DNA of 64,000 bases. Origin: Petaurus breviceps papuanus (taxonomy: Eukaryota; Chordata; Mammalia; Diprotodontia; Petauridae). The first letter of the stretch is position 1. Every line of letters starts with the position of its first letter. Below are positions 1-11,469 of this stretch, in pieces. The stretch is from contig JAMXIF010000042.1 in the NCBI GenBank assembly GCA_028583685.1, positions 18,963,666-19,027,665 of the forward strand, read 5' to 3'. The notes below the pieces were generated by a model. It saw only the letters and a list, made by a program, of their open reading frames with translations, was not told where the DNA came from and searched no databases. The position numbers were made by a program, and so were the translations under genes.

Positions 1-829
1 GAGAGAGAGAGGATTTCTGAGGGCCAGTTGGAGTTGCCCAGGACTTTTGAGAGCTGCCACCCAGAGCTGCCAAGGACTGAGGAGACATGGCTGTGATGCT
101 AGTACTTTGTCTGTCTGTTTTGATGTTGTTTTGCCATATTTGTCTGCTGGTGAAGGATAGAGCTGTTGTCCAGAGGTTCTGGAACCTTAATGTTGGTTCA
201 GAAGCCCTGAAGAAGGATTTTCTTGTTATATGTTTACAGAAATCCTGGAAGATTTTTTTCTGGGGTCCTGAGACTGTTCTGCAGGCCAGAGTGAATTGAT
301 GAGGACACTGGCAATGTATCTTGTGGCTTTGTTAAGCTTTTGTCTCCCCAGGAACAGAGATTGCTGAGAGCTTGCCTCCGGTCAAGATGAAGAAAAGACC
401 TCTCTTTGGCTATTAAATACTGTGATGATATCATAATCTTGCTGTAGCTCAGGTGTACATGGCCTTTGTGTTCTCCACTGCCCCTTTTGAGAAGGTGCTT
501 GGCATTAACTGATGATAATTTTAATTCAGTTGTGATCCAAGGGTCGGAAACTTTTGATCATTTTGTGCTCTGTGACTGACCATATGAATGCACTTTGTTT
601 ATGATTGGAAACTAATCTCCATTTGAGAAGAGAGACTTTGTGTTGACTAAATGAATGTACTGTCCAGGGGTGGAGTAGTACTTGGAAATTATTGAATTAC
701 ACTTGGTGAATGCTGTATTTTGAGTTTCTCTTTGCTGTGAATATTTTGCCTTAATTTGTCACTGAATAAAATGGAGAGTTAGTATTTTGGTATTCCAAAC
801 CTTGGAAGTTGCCTTTGCTTGTCATTATA
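1..829 (+). mobile_element. LTR-like element, copy A (5' end outside window)
   Basis: This is the 3' part of an LTR-like fossil and is clearly homologous to copy B at 20,382-21,625. It shares the stretch ending in the ATG at 87 (context ACATGG), a segment around 361-416 matching the end of the copy B reading frame, an AATAAA at 765-770, and a tail reading 'ccttggaagttgcctttg'. A short hydrophobic, signal-like peptide begins at 87 and the open stretch runs to 299. The copy is degraded and lacks the 69-bp tandem units seen in copy B. The right boundary is set by similarity to copy B, whose tail ends in 'cattaca' where this one reads 'cattata'. No gag, pol or env sequence is next to it. Confidence 0.7.
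765..770 (+). promoter_or_regulatory. Poly(A) signal of LTR copy A
   Basis: AATAAA lies about 60 bp before the element's right end, at the same place as the signals in copies B and C. This supports + orientation and marks the likely end of the R region. Confidence 0.55.
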
Positions 830-2010
830 ACCTTTTATGAAATACTTATTTGGGGGTCACTAAAGTTTTGATGATAGCTAGCAGGCTGGTATTCTTATGT
901 AGAGAGAGTTGACTTCTTTCTTGAAGGAAATAAATTAGAGAGCTCTGAATAAATTTGTATTATGTCTCTTGAGTATGTAAGAATTGAGCACATGCCAAAA
1001 TAAGATCTTTCAGTGACTTCAACTGGGGTCCAGACTGACTTTCAATGAACTTGGTACTTGGTAAGAAATAAACTTCCTACCATCACCACCAATCTTTGTC
1101 ATGAGTTTTAAATTTCAGAAAAGGAATCAACAGCCTAGGGATCATAGGATTTAAAATTGTGATGGCTGTTAGAAAATGTTATGTTAAGCAAAAGGTTAAA
1201 TTGACTGAAGGTTATGGTATAAGTGGAATAGGCACTGAAAATTCTTGACTAGGGTTTAGAGAGTACCTTCTTGGAGAGCTGCTGACTACCATCAACAGCA
1301 ATGAGACATTATTACTTTGACACGTTTGGAAAAAGGAAAGTTGGTATCTTGGGCTTAGAGCTATAACTTTTTACCCTAGAGGAAAGAAAAACGTTTTTGA
1401 TAGTAAATCTTAGTGCACTTGTTCGGTGAGGGGAATGCATGTCCCACCCTCTGAATACAACAGAATTTCCTTCTTGAAGGCATTGTATCTGAATAATCTT
1501 TTTCTAAAGGTTTGTTTTTTTATATCAAACCAGACATTGATCAACATGATCAATGTCACATTTGGCAACAAAAGCATCAGTGGTTTGACTGACTTTAGGC
1601 ACAGTACATGGTTTCTCTTTGTGTCTCATTTATAGTTCACATTTAATATCTAGAAAGATTCATTTTTCTATTAGGTTTAAGTATGCAATTGTGCTCTTGG
1701 TATGTATATTTGACTCAAGGACAGTGTGATTAGCTGTTCCTTCTCTCCCATTGTTTTCCTTAGTACAAAAGATATAGTCTTAGCTTTCAATTCAATTGAT
1801 GCAATGACTGGATCCTGAGAGAAGGACACTGACTTCCCTTATATACTCTCAGTTTCTTGGAGAACACACTCAGAAATCCATAGAGAACATGGTTTAGTCA
1901 GGGGTTTTTAGTACTATGAAATCAGTGACTTCTTTAGAAACCTTTGAAATTATGAGAGAAATCATTTCTGTGAAAAATCATTAGATCTCAGAACTTAGAA
2001 CTATAAGAGA
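830..2010. other. Unassigned sequence
   Basis: No repeat family, exon or RNA gene was recognised. It is AT-rich, and the short open frames in it show no protein-like features. Confidence 0.5.
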
Positions 2011-2022
2011 CCTTGTTCTTGC

Positions 2023-2262
2023 ATTTGTGGTCAGTTGTTTCTGACTCTTTGTGACCCATTTGGTGTTTTCTTGACAAAAACATTGGAATGACTTACCATT
2101 CCCTTTTCCAGTTCATTTTACAGATAAAGAACTGAAGCAAACAGGGTTAAGTGACTTGCCCAGGGTCATACAGACAGTAAATGTCTGAGGCTGCATTTGA
2201 ACTCATGAAAATGAGGCTTCCCAATTCCAAGTCCAGTGCTCTACCCATTTCATAGCTGTCTC
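2023..2262 (-). mobile_element. Mar1-like SINE
   Basis: On the minus strand this is a tRNA-derived SINE. The + strand shows its reversed landmarks: 'tgactctttgtgacccattt' (the 3' end), then 'cattttacagataaagaa', 'gacttgcccagggtcata', and 'gaactcatgaaaatgaggct' near the B-box region. It is diverged, so it is old. Confidence 0.75.
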
Positions 2263-2345
2263 ATAAGGGACCTTAGAGAACATCTAATTGAATTTTGTCA
2301 TTTTACAGAGGAGAAAATTGAGGCCTAAAGAAGGGAAATCACTGA
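2263..2345. repeat. MIR-like fragment
   Basis: The phrases 'accttagagaacatctaatt' and 'cattttacagaggagaaaat' are typical of an ancient therian MIR-type repeat. Only a fragment remains. Confidence 0.5.
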
Positions 2346-3345
2346 CTTACAATGACTTTTCTGTATTCTGCTGACTCTGCTGGTGATTACTCTCTGCCTG
2401 TATATTATGGACAGTATTTTTATTAGAACCTGCTCCTTTAATTTCTGTGACACGTAGTCATTTGGTCTAGCTGGCTAGGGCCTTGTCTTGGACCATTATA
2501 GATGTCAAATCTAGTTTACTCAAGAGGCTTTCCTGGAAGGCTTCATAATGAACTCTCTATACAAGGTGATCCTGCAACATGTCATCTAACATATCCCTAA
2601 AGACAGATGGCACAGCTCCACACTGTAAGTAGCAACACCCTCATGACAACCATCACACAAATATCACAACTTTAGGCCACCTTGAAGATAATGTGAGTGG
2701 CCAAAGTAATACTTCAAAAGTGTCCACTGGTGTAAGAAATCTCCCCACAAGTAAAACACTGACATCTAGCCAAAGTGTTGTGTAGTATTCTAGAGACTGT
2801 TCTTTCTGGTTTCCCATTCATATAAAACTTCCTTCCCCAGCCAAGGCTGTCACTCTCCCTTCCTGCTGTGGCTCCCTCCTTATTCTCTCTTATCATGTTC
2901 TGTTACTGGCACCTCTCTTTCTGCTCTCCCATGTTGAAGATCTTCGTCCTACTTCATTCTCTTTCCAAGTTTCAGTTCCTATCACTCCTCACCTCCCAAC
3001 CCCCTCCCTGTTCCTTCAGAGCAGGCACTAAATCAGAAAACCCTATCCTGCTGCCTGCAGTCAGTTGACACATTGATATTCTTGCTGGATGATGGCCTTT
3101 GCCAAACTTGATATTGCTCAAATTTATTGACAGCAGATTATTGATCATGCAACTGTATGTGTCTAAATGATCATCGGTGGAAAGAGGGGCATTGCAAATT
3201 CAGTGTTTTCGATACAAAATGTATTTTGTCTCTGAAATGTTTTAATTCTTCTTTGAGAACTTGCTTTTGAGGGATCTGGGTATTTTGCTGGTGTTCTTAT
3301 TAACATCTTCAATAAAGGCAGCTAGGTAGTTCTCTTTTATTCTCC
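2346..3345. other. Unassigned sequence, possible conserved core
   Basis: No repeat was recognised. The part at about 3,090-3,260 is repeat-free and carries several AT-rich homeodomain- and POU-like words such as 'gattattgatcatgcaac' and 'ggcattgcaaattcag'. A conserved element is possible but weakly supported. Confidence 0.3.
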
Positions 3346-3348
3346 AGA

Positions 3349-3386
3349 GGCAGCTACGTGGTACAATGGATAGAGTGCTAAAGACT
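3349..3386 (+). mobile_element. 5' fragment of tRNA-derived SINE
   Basis: The segment 'ggcagctacgtggtacaatg' followed by 'gatagagtgct' is the A-box head of the marsupial SINE. The rest of the element is missing. Confidence 0.5.
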
Positions 3387-4080
3387 AATTAATTAACTGG
3401 TAATAAGTATTAATAAGAAATTATTAACAATTAACATTATTGTTCATGTTTTAATGGTTCAATGATCTTATTAATGCAGGAACTCCCTCCAACAATGCAG
3501 ATTGCTACCAATCCACTCCTTCTCCTTTGGCATAACTCTTATCCATGTCCTCTCATAAATCTTCCCCAGATGTTCTACCCAACATGCACTTTCTATGGTT
3601 CTTCTTCCAGAATTCTTGAAATTGTACCAATACCAATGGACTATACCACTAGTCATGTCCACTAGTTAGCCTTCACTCTTACTACATGATCTACTACATG
3701 CACATTTTTAGTCATTTATCTTTCTGGTGTTTTAATGACATTTTTTCATACAGTTCTTTGTTGATAATACAGTGAAACTCATTGGTGCCTACCATGCTTC
3801 TGGCCATTGCTTTTTGGATGACTCTTAACTTTTCTTCTTTGGAGACTGCAATATTTCATAATTTGTACTCATATGGTATCATTAGAAGAATATTTCTATT
3901 AAATAAATGGACCTTCATTTCAGAGAGAAAGGTTGGGGCTGGTGTAGAGAGGTCATTAAAAGCACTGTTTGAATTTCCAAAGGCCTTCAGTTTCCTGACT
4001 TTTTCCTATTAAATTCTAATTCTACTTTATTGTTCATATGTGGCATCTGCCTAAGATTATCTATCTACAAATATCCATGT
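3387..4080. other. Unassigned AT-rich sequence
   Basis: No family was recognised. Short open frames occur on both strands at 3,462-3,665, and such overlap is expected by chance. Confidence 0.45.
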
Positions 4081-4162
4081 ATATATGCATGTATATACAC
4101 ACATATGTGTGTGCTTTATAGGTGTGTAATATATACATAAATATATATATATATATATATCC
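4081..4162. repeat. AT-rich simple repeat
   Basis: ATGTATA/TACACA words run into a pure (AT)n tract at about 4,141-4,160. Confidence 0.85.
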
Positions 4163-4299
4163 TCTAATGTTCTATCTCTTTGACTTGTCCAATGTCCTAT
4201 ATATCATAGTCAAGACAATAGGCATTATTCATATACTTAGTTCTTCTTATGTGGCTTCATAGGCCAAACTCTAGAATGATCCTTAATTTTATTTAGGAG

Positions 4300-4738
4300 C
4301 TTCTAGAAGACACTGGGGATAGAATACTAGTCAGGGAATCCTGAGTTCAAATCTGGCCTTAAACACTTATTGGTGTCATGGCCCTGGACAAGTTACTTCA
4401 CCTTTGTCTTTCACCATTTTCCTTATCTGTAAAATGAGAATAAAAATAGTTCCTAATTCCCAGTATTTCTGTGAAGATGAAATGAGATATTATTGGTTTT
4501 GTTTTGCTTTTTGGAGGGCAATTGGGACTAAGTGACTTGCCCAAGGTCACATGGCTAGTTTTTTTGTGTTAAGTGTCTGAGGCCAGATTTGAACTCAGGT
4601 CCTCCTGACTCCAGGGCCGGTGCTCTATTCACTGTGATGAGATATTATTGGGAAAGTGCTTTGCAAACCTTAAAGCATAATAAATGCTTCATCATCATCA
4701 TCAGTATCATTGTTATTGTCATCAGCAGCAGCAGCATC
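4300..4738 (+). mobile_element. MIR/CORE-SINE, split by a younger SINE
   Basis: The copy contains 'gagttcaaatctggcctt' (B-box region), 'tccttatctgtaaaatgaga' and 'gtgctttgcaaaccttaaag', in the usual order. The two halves flank the insertion at 4,497-4,636. It ends in an ATC/AGC trinucleotide tract at 4,691-4,738, which probably grew from the SINE tail. Confidence 0.8.
4497..4636 (-). mobile_element. tRNA-derived SINE with target duplication
   Basis: This is a minus-strand WSINE-like copy: a T-rich start, 'gcaattgggactaagtgact', 'gatttgaactcaggtcctcc', ending at 'gctctattcactgt'. It lacks the final 'gccacctagctgcccc', so the SINE head is truncated. The 15-bp direct repeat atgagatattattgg at 4,482-4,496 and 4,637-4,651 is its target duplication. 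It lies inside an older CORE-SINE. Confidence 0.92.
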
Positions 4739-4739
4739 A

Positions 4740-5929
4740 TTGTCTTCACAATGTCACTTCTAAACAATAGGATGGAATCAAAATAAGAGGCAATTTTGGG
4801 AGGACTTCAGAAGTTCTGAATGTTTTGATGTATTTAATTTAAATAATTTATTAATCGCCTATTAAGTATAAGGTCCCTTTCAAGGAGATAGGGAATCAAA
4901 ACAGAAAATGATTTGAGTGAGAAAAAGAGTGTGTAATTAGAATGTGCAGTGTCACTCTGGGTTCTGCATCTATGCTTATGGAAGTTATTCAGAGTGTGTC
5001 ACCCCTAATGTAGCTACTCTGAGAATTAAGAATTTCAGGCTTTCCGAGGACTCTCCACTTCTACTATGCTTTTCTTCCACAAAAGGCAATCATTGTTGAG
5101 GCACTTGGTAGCTCATTGCAAAAGGGCAGTCCATGTACTGGACTTGCTTGTGTGGGGATGCTTCCTGGAATGTCAAACAGTATTAGAAATGGCAAGATCG
5201 AGTTGGTGCTAGTATATCACCGTGAATAAAAACCACTGCCTCTTCCTATTGTTCTATTGTCTATTGCTCCATTGGTATAATGTTAGAGTTTAGACACAAA
5301 ATGTCATAATACCAAGATATCACCTACTTCTTATTAGGGTACAATGTCATCTTCATGAAGGAACAGCTTACAAATCAATAAATAAAACCTTATTGTCATC
5401 TCATGAGTCAAGATCTTCTGAAATTCCCCTGATGACTGTGCCTTTCCAATTTGTATGGATTCCAAGCTGTCCATGACACCCTTTCTATATATTCCCAGAT
5501 CTATTTATCTGGTATCCCTATCAAGACAGAAATGAGGTTCATTAAGAACAAGGGATGACTTGTTCCTAATGAACCCATGCTCACTTTTAATGACAACGAC
5601 TTCCCTTTCTTCACATATGCTCACAAACCATACTATAATAATGAAGCCTAAAATTTCACCAAGAAATTGATTTTCTTCCTTAAAAAAATTGAACATTTAC
5701 CCATCTCCTAGTCCTTAAGCACCTCTCCCATTCCCCGTAATTCCTTAAAGATAGCTGAAAGTGGTCTAGCAATCACATCTTCTTGAGATTCATTTACTCT
5801 CAATGCCTAAATGCATTTAATACTGTCTACTTATGTCTCATTTGGGCATTAGTAAGTTGGCTAGAGGATGGTGCAAATGAGGACAGAGGGATGAGAGTGA
5901 GCACTGGGAAGCATAAGGAGAGTCAAGTC
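4740..5929. other. Unassigned sequence
   Basis: A possible diverged copy of the unassigned long repeat lies at about 4,830-4,920 ('attaagtataaggtcccttt'). Otherwise nothing was recognised. Confidence 0.4.
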
Positions 5930-6125
5930 ATGAAAGGCCTCTGTAGAATCCTGGCTTCAACACTTACTAGCTGAGTCAGTGTAGGTAATTCATTTAACCT
6001 TTCTAAACTTCAGTTTTCCCACCTGCCAAAATGTGGAAAATGTTGCTCTCACTACCTCTGTCACACATCTGTTGTGAAGACAGTACAGTTCGAGAACTGT
6101 TGGGCATAGTTATTATTATTGTGGA
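5930..6125 (+). mobile_element. MIR/CORE-SINE
   Basis: The order 'aacacttactagctgagtca', 'catttaacctttctaaactt', 'tgttgtgaagac', then an 'attattattg' tail is typical of a plus-strand MIR/CORE element. Confidence 0.75.
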
Positions 6126-6239
6126 ATGGGGCTCATCAAGGTTGGTTCACTTTAATAAATGAATAAAAGAAGTATCTGTTAAGCTCTCTATCAGGTTACC
6201 ATGTATTGCACTTAGACTTATTAAGAGTATGTGGGTACT

Positions 6240-6410
6240 GTTTCACAATCTTTTCACTCTTCCCACCTCTGATGTTTACTATCTCTGTGATCTTCTGCAA
6301 GTGACTTTACTCTCTGGGTCTCTTTCCTTATCTGTAAAATGAAAAGGTTGACTTCTAAGTTTTTTTTCAAATTCTAGATCTATAGTACTACAATCAAGGG
6401 TTTCAAGTCT
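6240..6410 (+). mobile_element. MIR/CORE-SINE, degraded
   Basis: The words 'ctctgtgatcttctgcaagt' and 'ccttatctgtaaaatgaaaa', followed by a 'tagatctatagtacta' tail, mark an old copy. Confidence 0.65.
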
Positions 6411-6456
6411 CTGCCATTTAGTATGATGATCATCCTCCTCAATAAAAATAGTTGAA

Positions 6457-6597
6457 GGGGCAGCTAGGTGGCACAGTGAATAGAGAATCAGCCCTGGAGT
6501 TAGGGGGACCTAAGTTCAAATCTGACCTCAGACACTTGACACTTACTAGCTGTTTGACCCTGGGTAAGTCATTTAACCCTGATTACCTCAACCCCCC
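6457..6597 (+). mobile_element. tRNA-derived SINE with target duplication
   Basis: This is a nearly complete marsupial SINE. It has an A-box-like 'agctaggtggcacagtg', a B-box-like 'agttcaaatctg' and a short A-poor tail. The 11-bp duplication aaaatagttga flanks it at 6,446-6,456 and 6,598-6,608. Confidence 0.93.
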
Positions 6598-6608
6598 AAA
6601 ATAGTTGA

Positions 6609-7549
6609 CTCTATTCCACCTATCTTCTGTTGTATCAAATCATGTTTCTATTCCTTGATCTTCCTGTCATGCCTAACGTAGTTAAAAACAGTCTATTGTT
6701 GTTATTTCTTTTTGGAGTCATTACATGAATGTTCTCTCACTACACTTTAGACTAAATGATGTTTCTGGTCTCTTCCTGCTTTAAATCTATGAACCCATGT
6801 ACATTTCTCATTCTATTGTTGCAAGATCAGGTCACATTTTGTATTCATCTTCACCTACTGCCTTAAATTCCATTTCTCGTTCATGTCCTTTTAAAATCTG
6901 AGTTCAGAGATAAGTTACCTCGCCAGTCATATCTCCTTTTCCTTTCTCATAAGAATAATTTGTGACTTTGTCTCTACAATTTCATTCTTGAGAATCTTCT
7001 AAGTCTCTTCATCTGACTTCTGTCTTAAAGATTCAGGCCACAGGATTTGACCTATTATATTTTTGAACTCTTTGAAAACCATTCATCACAAATCTAGGGC
7101 AATGTTTCTAGATCTAAAATATATTGAAGTTCAGTAATATATCTAAATTCTCCATTGACTTTCTGTGCCACGCACCCTTGTCTCAGTTCAGCATCTCTTA
7201 GCATCTAACAGAATGGAGATGAGGAATCTGAAAGAAGGAAGATTAAGAGTGGACAAATGGGTAGCAGCAGTGGGAGAAAAGAAGATAATTTCAGATGATT
7301 GGTGGAGACTCAGCAAGAAAGAGAACTGGGAGTTAAAGTAGAAGACACAAGGAGAAAGTTTCATTTTGATGTTATAGTTTTTAAAAAGTAAGAACCTTTG
7401 GTAGAGTTTTATGAACTGGTAAAAAATCTGCTCCAGAACAACAGTTAAGAGATATGGGCCTAAAGTATGCATCTAATTCTGCCCAACATTTCCCTTCTTA
7501 TTTTTCATGTGGTGTGATCACTGCATATTAAGCTTTCCATTATTTTCAT
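6609..7549. other. Unassigned sequence
   Basis: No repeat or exon was recognised. Several short MIR-like words occur near 6,740-6,800 but are too weak to call. Confidence 0.4.
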
Positions 7550-7690
7550 TTTACTAACCATTTACTACCTGTATAACCTTGGGTAAATCTTTTAACCTCT
7601 CTGGGTTTCAATGTCATCATCTGTGAAAGAAGGGGTTGGACTAGGTAACCTCTGACATTTCTTCTAACTTTACACCTTTGATCCTATGAC
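7550..7690 (+). mobile_element. MIR/CORE-SINE
   Basis: The segment contains 'ccttgggtaaatcttttaac', 'tcatctgtgaaagaaggggt' and 'ggactaggtaacctctgaca', the last part of a MIR-type element. Confidence 0.75.
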
Positions 7691-7844
7691 CTTATTTACT
7701 AGTCAAAGTCAATTCCAGAAAAGAAAGGATCCTTTTAGATAAGTTCTTTGCCCCTTCCTTTATCTTCTGAAAGAAAATAATTATCAAGGAAAATTAAGAA
7801 TTTATCATCTATTCAGCTTTTAACACACAGAGAACTACAGTCAA

Positions 7845-7990
7845 TGTTGCTGTTCGTCCTTCATTTTCAAAGAGAACCAATGACATAATGGGTGATATCT
7901 TGACTTTCATGTGACTTAAGTGAGGCAGAGTTGCACAAAGTCATCAGTCTCTCTCTCCCAGATGCCAGTAGCAAAACAAAAGTTAGGTTA
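7845..7990 (+). mobile_element. Old marsupial repeat ('tcaaagagaaccaatgacat' family), fragment
   Basis: It shares 'cttcattttcaaagagaacc' and 'gaggcagagttgcacaaagt' with longer copies at 22,520-23,100 and 41,245-41,450. I recognise it as a recurrent marsupial interspersed repeat but cannot name its class. Confidence 0.7.
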
Positions 7991-8749
7991 GAAAATACTT
8001 ATTAAGTAAAAGTCAGCCCCTAGTTCTCATCATAAATTTATTCTACCTTTCTTCCAACTTTGTGACCTTTGTTAGGAACTCATCTTTACTTGACCCAGTG
8101 ATGTATAGTACATTCCCACTATAATTTTGTCTCTATTTCTCTTTACTATTTCCCTCCCCTAAATGCTGTCCCTCAGAATTTCCCCAGCCTGTTCCTGAAT
8201 TTTCATACAGCTGCCTATCTACTTAATATATGATATTACCCCACAGATCATTGGATTTGACCTGTCTTTTTTTGTACAAGTTCTACAATGTCCCACTCTA
8301 CGATTGTATGCCAGTCACAAGATACACTCCACCAAATCTCTGTATGAGTTTGTATTCACTTCATTACATTGATAACCAGCTCACACTATTGCCCATTTTC
8401 CATATAATACCGTACAGAAAGAAATACTGACTTTCCAAGTTGGAAGCTAGCCTAACCTACAAACCTTGAAGGATATTGTCTAAAACATGCCTGACAAATA
8501 ACATGTGCTTTGCTTGAACACTTCCAGTGAAGGAGATGTACTGCTACACAAGGAAAACTCTTCCATGTTGGGATCTCTACTTGTCAAGACACTTGTTTTC
8601 CTTATGCGGCTCTTTGTGGTTTCCAAATATCTTATCTCATGAGCATCATCTCTTCCATATCCCTATGACTGTCTCTTAAGGATTACTGAGCATCTCTGCT
8701 ACTAATCTTCTTTCTATATCCTAGGAGCTTTTGAAAACTTATACAGTTG
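7991..8749. other. Unassigned sequence
   Basis: Nothing was recognised on either strand. Confidence 0.45.
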
Positions 8750-9130
8750 AATGAATGAATGAGAAAGTATTACTACATGCTAAACACTGTGCTTAGTGAT
8801 GAGGATATGAATAAAGAAAGGAAGATATCTCCACTGTTGAGGAGAGGCCATACTTATAATAGGGTGAAATGACACACCTCAGAGGGTGGTGGTGAGGGAA
8901 GGAAGGATATTTTGGTTTGGAATGTCACCAGGAGGGTGAGTAGAACAACGGGGAAGTACTGTGGCATACCATTTCTAGAAGCAAAGATAGAATTTATGTG
9001 ATAATGGCTTCAGAACTGGAAGGGGGAGGGAAGAAGGTTGTTGGAGAGTATCAGGAGGACCAAGGTGAAAGCAGTTAGCAACAATAAGACCAAGGAGTAA
9101 AGTGAAGCATGGATGGATTTGGGTCCATGT
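8750..9130 (+). mobile_element. Unassigned long repeat (family G), diverged copy
   Basis: It begins with a degraded form of the 'tttattaagcacctactatg' head seen better at 32,195 and 45,690 ('gctaaacactgtgcttagtg'), then runs through GA-rich sequence of the same layout. The assignment rests on order and phrase similarity. Confidence 0.5.
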
Positions 9131-9463
9131 GTAGTGAGTGATAGATATCAACCACCAACTACATCTGGGCCCTTTTCTCCATTCCCTACTGTTCTTATTT
9201 TATAGTTATTTTTAAATCAATTAGCTTCTGCAAAAAAAAGTACCTTCTAAATCCGGTTAGTTATTTTCCATCCCAAGCTATAGAACCAAGAATTCTGTAT
9301 CTTATACCATAATCCAGAAAGTCAGATGCTATCTTCCAAAATCATCTTAGTCAGGTTCTTATATTCTGTTTTATCTCCTAAAGTTCTTATCTTCACTTAC
9401 TATCAATGAGGAAACCTCTGTGAAGGCACCTAAGAAATACCACTGTTTTCTTTTTAGTTTTTT

Positions 9464-9678
9464 TTTTTTGCTTTTTTTTTTGGAGGGCAATTGGGGCTAA
9501 GTAACTTGCCCAAGGTTACACGGCTAGTTTGTGTGTGTGTGTGTGTGTATGTGTGTGTGTGCATGTGTGTGCGCGCGTGGGGGGGGGGGGGGGTGTTATG
9601 TGTCTGAGGCTGGAACCGAACTTGGGTCCTCCTGACTCTGGGGTTGGCACTTTACTCACTGTGCCACCTAGCTGCCCC
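9464..9678 (-). mobile_element. tRNA-derived SINE carrying an internal microsatellite
   Basis: A minus-strand WSINE-like copy runs from 'ggagggcaattggggctaag' to 'gtgccacctagctgcccc'. Its middle, normally about 'tttgtgtgtt', has expanded into a GT/G-rich tract. An imperfect 16-bp duplication ('ttctttttagtttttt' / 'ttcttttcagtttttt') flanks it. Confidence 0.88.
9530..9593. repeat. Compound (GT)n-(GC)n-(G)n microsatellite inside a SINE
   Basis: About 45 bp of (GT)n with interruptions is followed by GCGCGC and a run of about 15 G. It is the source of a meaningless Cys-Val open frame. Confidence 0.95.
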
Positions 9679-9819
9679 TTCTTTTCAGTTTTTTGTAATC
9701 CCTGGAGATACTTTCTTTATTTCTTCTGGTTGGTATCACTTGATCCCACACAAAGAACTGGAAAACGTGAGCAGTCTTAAGTTTTAATAGGTTTCTCATA
9801 CTCTATAATTGTCTTCCGC

Positions 9820-9945
9820 CATCAGAATGTAAGTGCATGGGAAGAGACGACTTTTCTCTTTGCTTGTATTTATATTCTCAGTAGTTAACACAGTGCTTGA
9901 CATAGCATAAGTGCTTAATAAATACATGTTGACTGACAGTTTCAG
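9820..9945 (+). mobile_element. L2-type LINE 3' end
   Basis: It contains 'agaatgtaagtgcatgggaa', 'cacagtgcttgacatagcat' and 'gtgcttaataaatacatgtt', the standard 3' terminus of L2-type elements. Confidence 0.8.
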
Positions 9946-10560
9946 GATATTGTCACATTCCCAATACACATACAGGGAATATATCACACATCATTCATTA
10001 TTCTTATAGATCAACAGATTTGATTCATGCACTTGCCTTGTTCTCAGAGCTACTAATGGACGTTCTCTCTCATGGGTTAGATTAGGCATGTCGTGTTGGC
10101 ATCATTTGAGCCCTCTTTTGTCTCTGTGGAATAGAAAGTGCTGTCTCTTCCTAAGAATATCCAGTCTGATTCTTTGTTGGAAAATTATCCTACCTAACAT
10201 GCTCTAGCTACTCAGTGTTTTATCTTTTACTCTCCTTTTCTTCTCTAGGTTATATTCCGTGGTGTGCTGCTAAATGTTTAACAATCAATTCTTCTGAAGA
10301 AGAAAGCACCCATGACACACTTTTAGGTTTAATCTTCATTTTTAACATACTCTACATCAATTTCTTAATTCTAGAAGATCAACAAAACAATAAATCAGGA
10401 ATCAAATTGTTGCATTTGCTATTTTTCCAGGTGAAAATGTTTGCATTGAAAATTTAATAATTGTTGGCAGAGCCAGGTGTGGCTCCAGCACACCCTGGTC
10501 ATATTTTTCTACTTTTAACCTCTTGTTTTCATTATCCCTTTAGATGGTCCTTTGTCTTTT
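9946..10560. other. Unassigned sequence
   Basis: No family was recognised. The open frame at 10,215-10,457 has no recognisable domain. Confidence 0.4.
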
Positions 10561-10564
10561 TAGA

Positions 10565-10665
10565 GTCTTTTAGAAGACACTTACTATGTGCCAGTTACCA
10601 TAGTAAGATCTGAGGATACAAAAACAAAGCATTCCTTGCCCTCAAGAAGCTGAGAGTCTACCATT
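10565..10665 (+). mobile_element. Unassigned long repeat (family G), head fragment
   Basis: The phrases 'acacttactatgtgccagtt', 'gaggatacaaaaacaaagca' and 'ttgccctcaagaagctgaga' match the start of family G. Confidence 0.65.
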
Positions 10666-10737
10666 GGCCTCAATAAGCTGAAACCTAGTATCATGTTCCT
10701 CTTACTTTTTTTATTTTTCTCCTGCCAGAGAGGCCCT

Positions 10738-10915
10738 TGTGCATTTAGAACATACATAATTCAACATAGACTACTATGGCCAAAGCAAAACAATTTCGGT
10801 AGGTTACTGCAATGATTTTTTCATCTTTCTTTTTCTTACCCTAAGCTTAATGAACCTGAGACCCTTTTTTGTAACTCTCCTTCATTACTCTTGGTACAAA
10901 CTGTCATAGCAAGTG
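10738..10915. repeat. Diverged ~178-bp repeat, first copy
   Basis: It aligns along its length with 12,089-12,267: both contain 'catttagaacayacataatt', later 'tctttcttttyttctcaccy'-like sequence, and 'aactctccttcaytactctt' followed by 'caaactgtcat'. The flanks do not match, so it is either a repeat-family copy or an old local duplication. Confidence 0.7.
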
Positions 10916-11232
10916 CCCTTTTCCCTGAACCATGTTTGGAAAGGAGAGAAGGGAAGGCTTTTATAGGCTGCCAGTCATCCTCCTCCTGTGCATTCTGTCC
11001 TCATCTTCCAGTTTCACAGTAACTAGTACCATCCTGGATTCCAATGATAACCAGACTCTCATTCAGTAAGCTGCCTTTAAAAAGTTTTGCTGCAAAAAAT
11101 AAAACCAAGTTCACTCCCTTCCTTCTACTCTTCCCTCTCTTTTACAATCCATTCTTTTTACTATTATAATTGATTTAACAATGACAGAACCCTCAGGGGT
11201 GTAACAGATGTGGAAGGGAGGTAGAGACACAG

Positions 11233-11274
11233 AAGGAGAGAGAGAGGGAAGGAGGGAGGGAGGGAGAGAGAGAC

Positions 11275-11331
<57 letters not shown>

Positions 11332-11356
11332 GAGGAAGGGAGGGAGAGGGGAGGGA
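11233..11356. repeat. (GA)n / GGGA purine tract
   Basis: More than 120 bp of G and A only, apart from rare C, with a central pure (AG)n run. Antisense frames give poly-Ser/Leu artefacts. Confidence 0.95.
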
Positions 11357-11469
11357 CTGGAGTTGAGAGGACTCAGGCCTGGCATGTTGAAGTCAGTGAA
11401 GGGACTAAAATTTCAGGGTGAACAGATCACAGGATGGTATACATATTATATCTTTACCAAAGTACAGGT

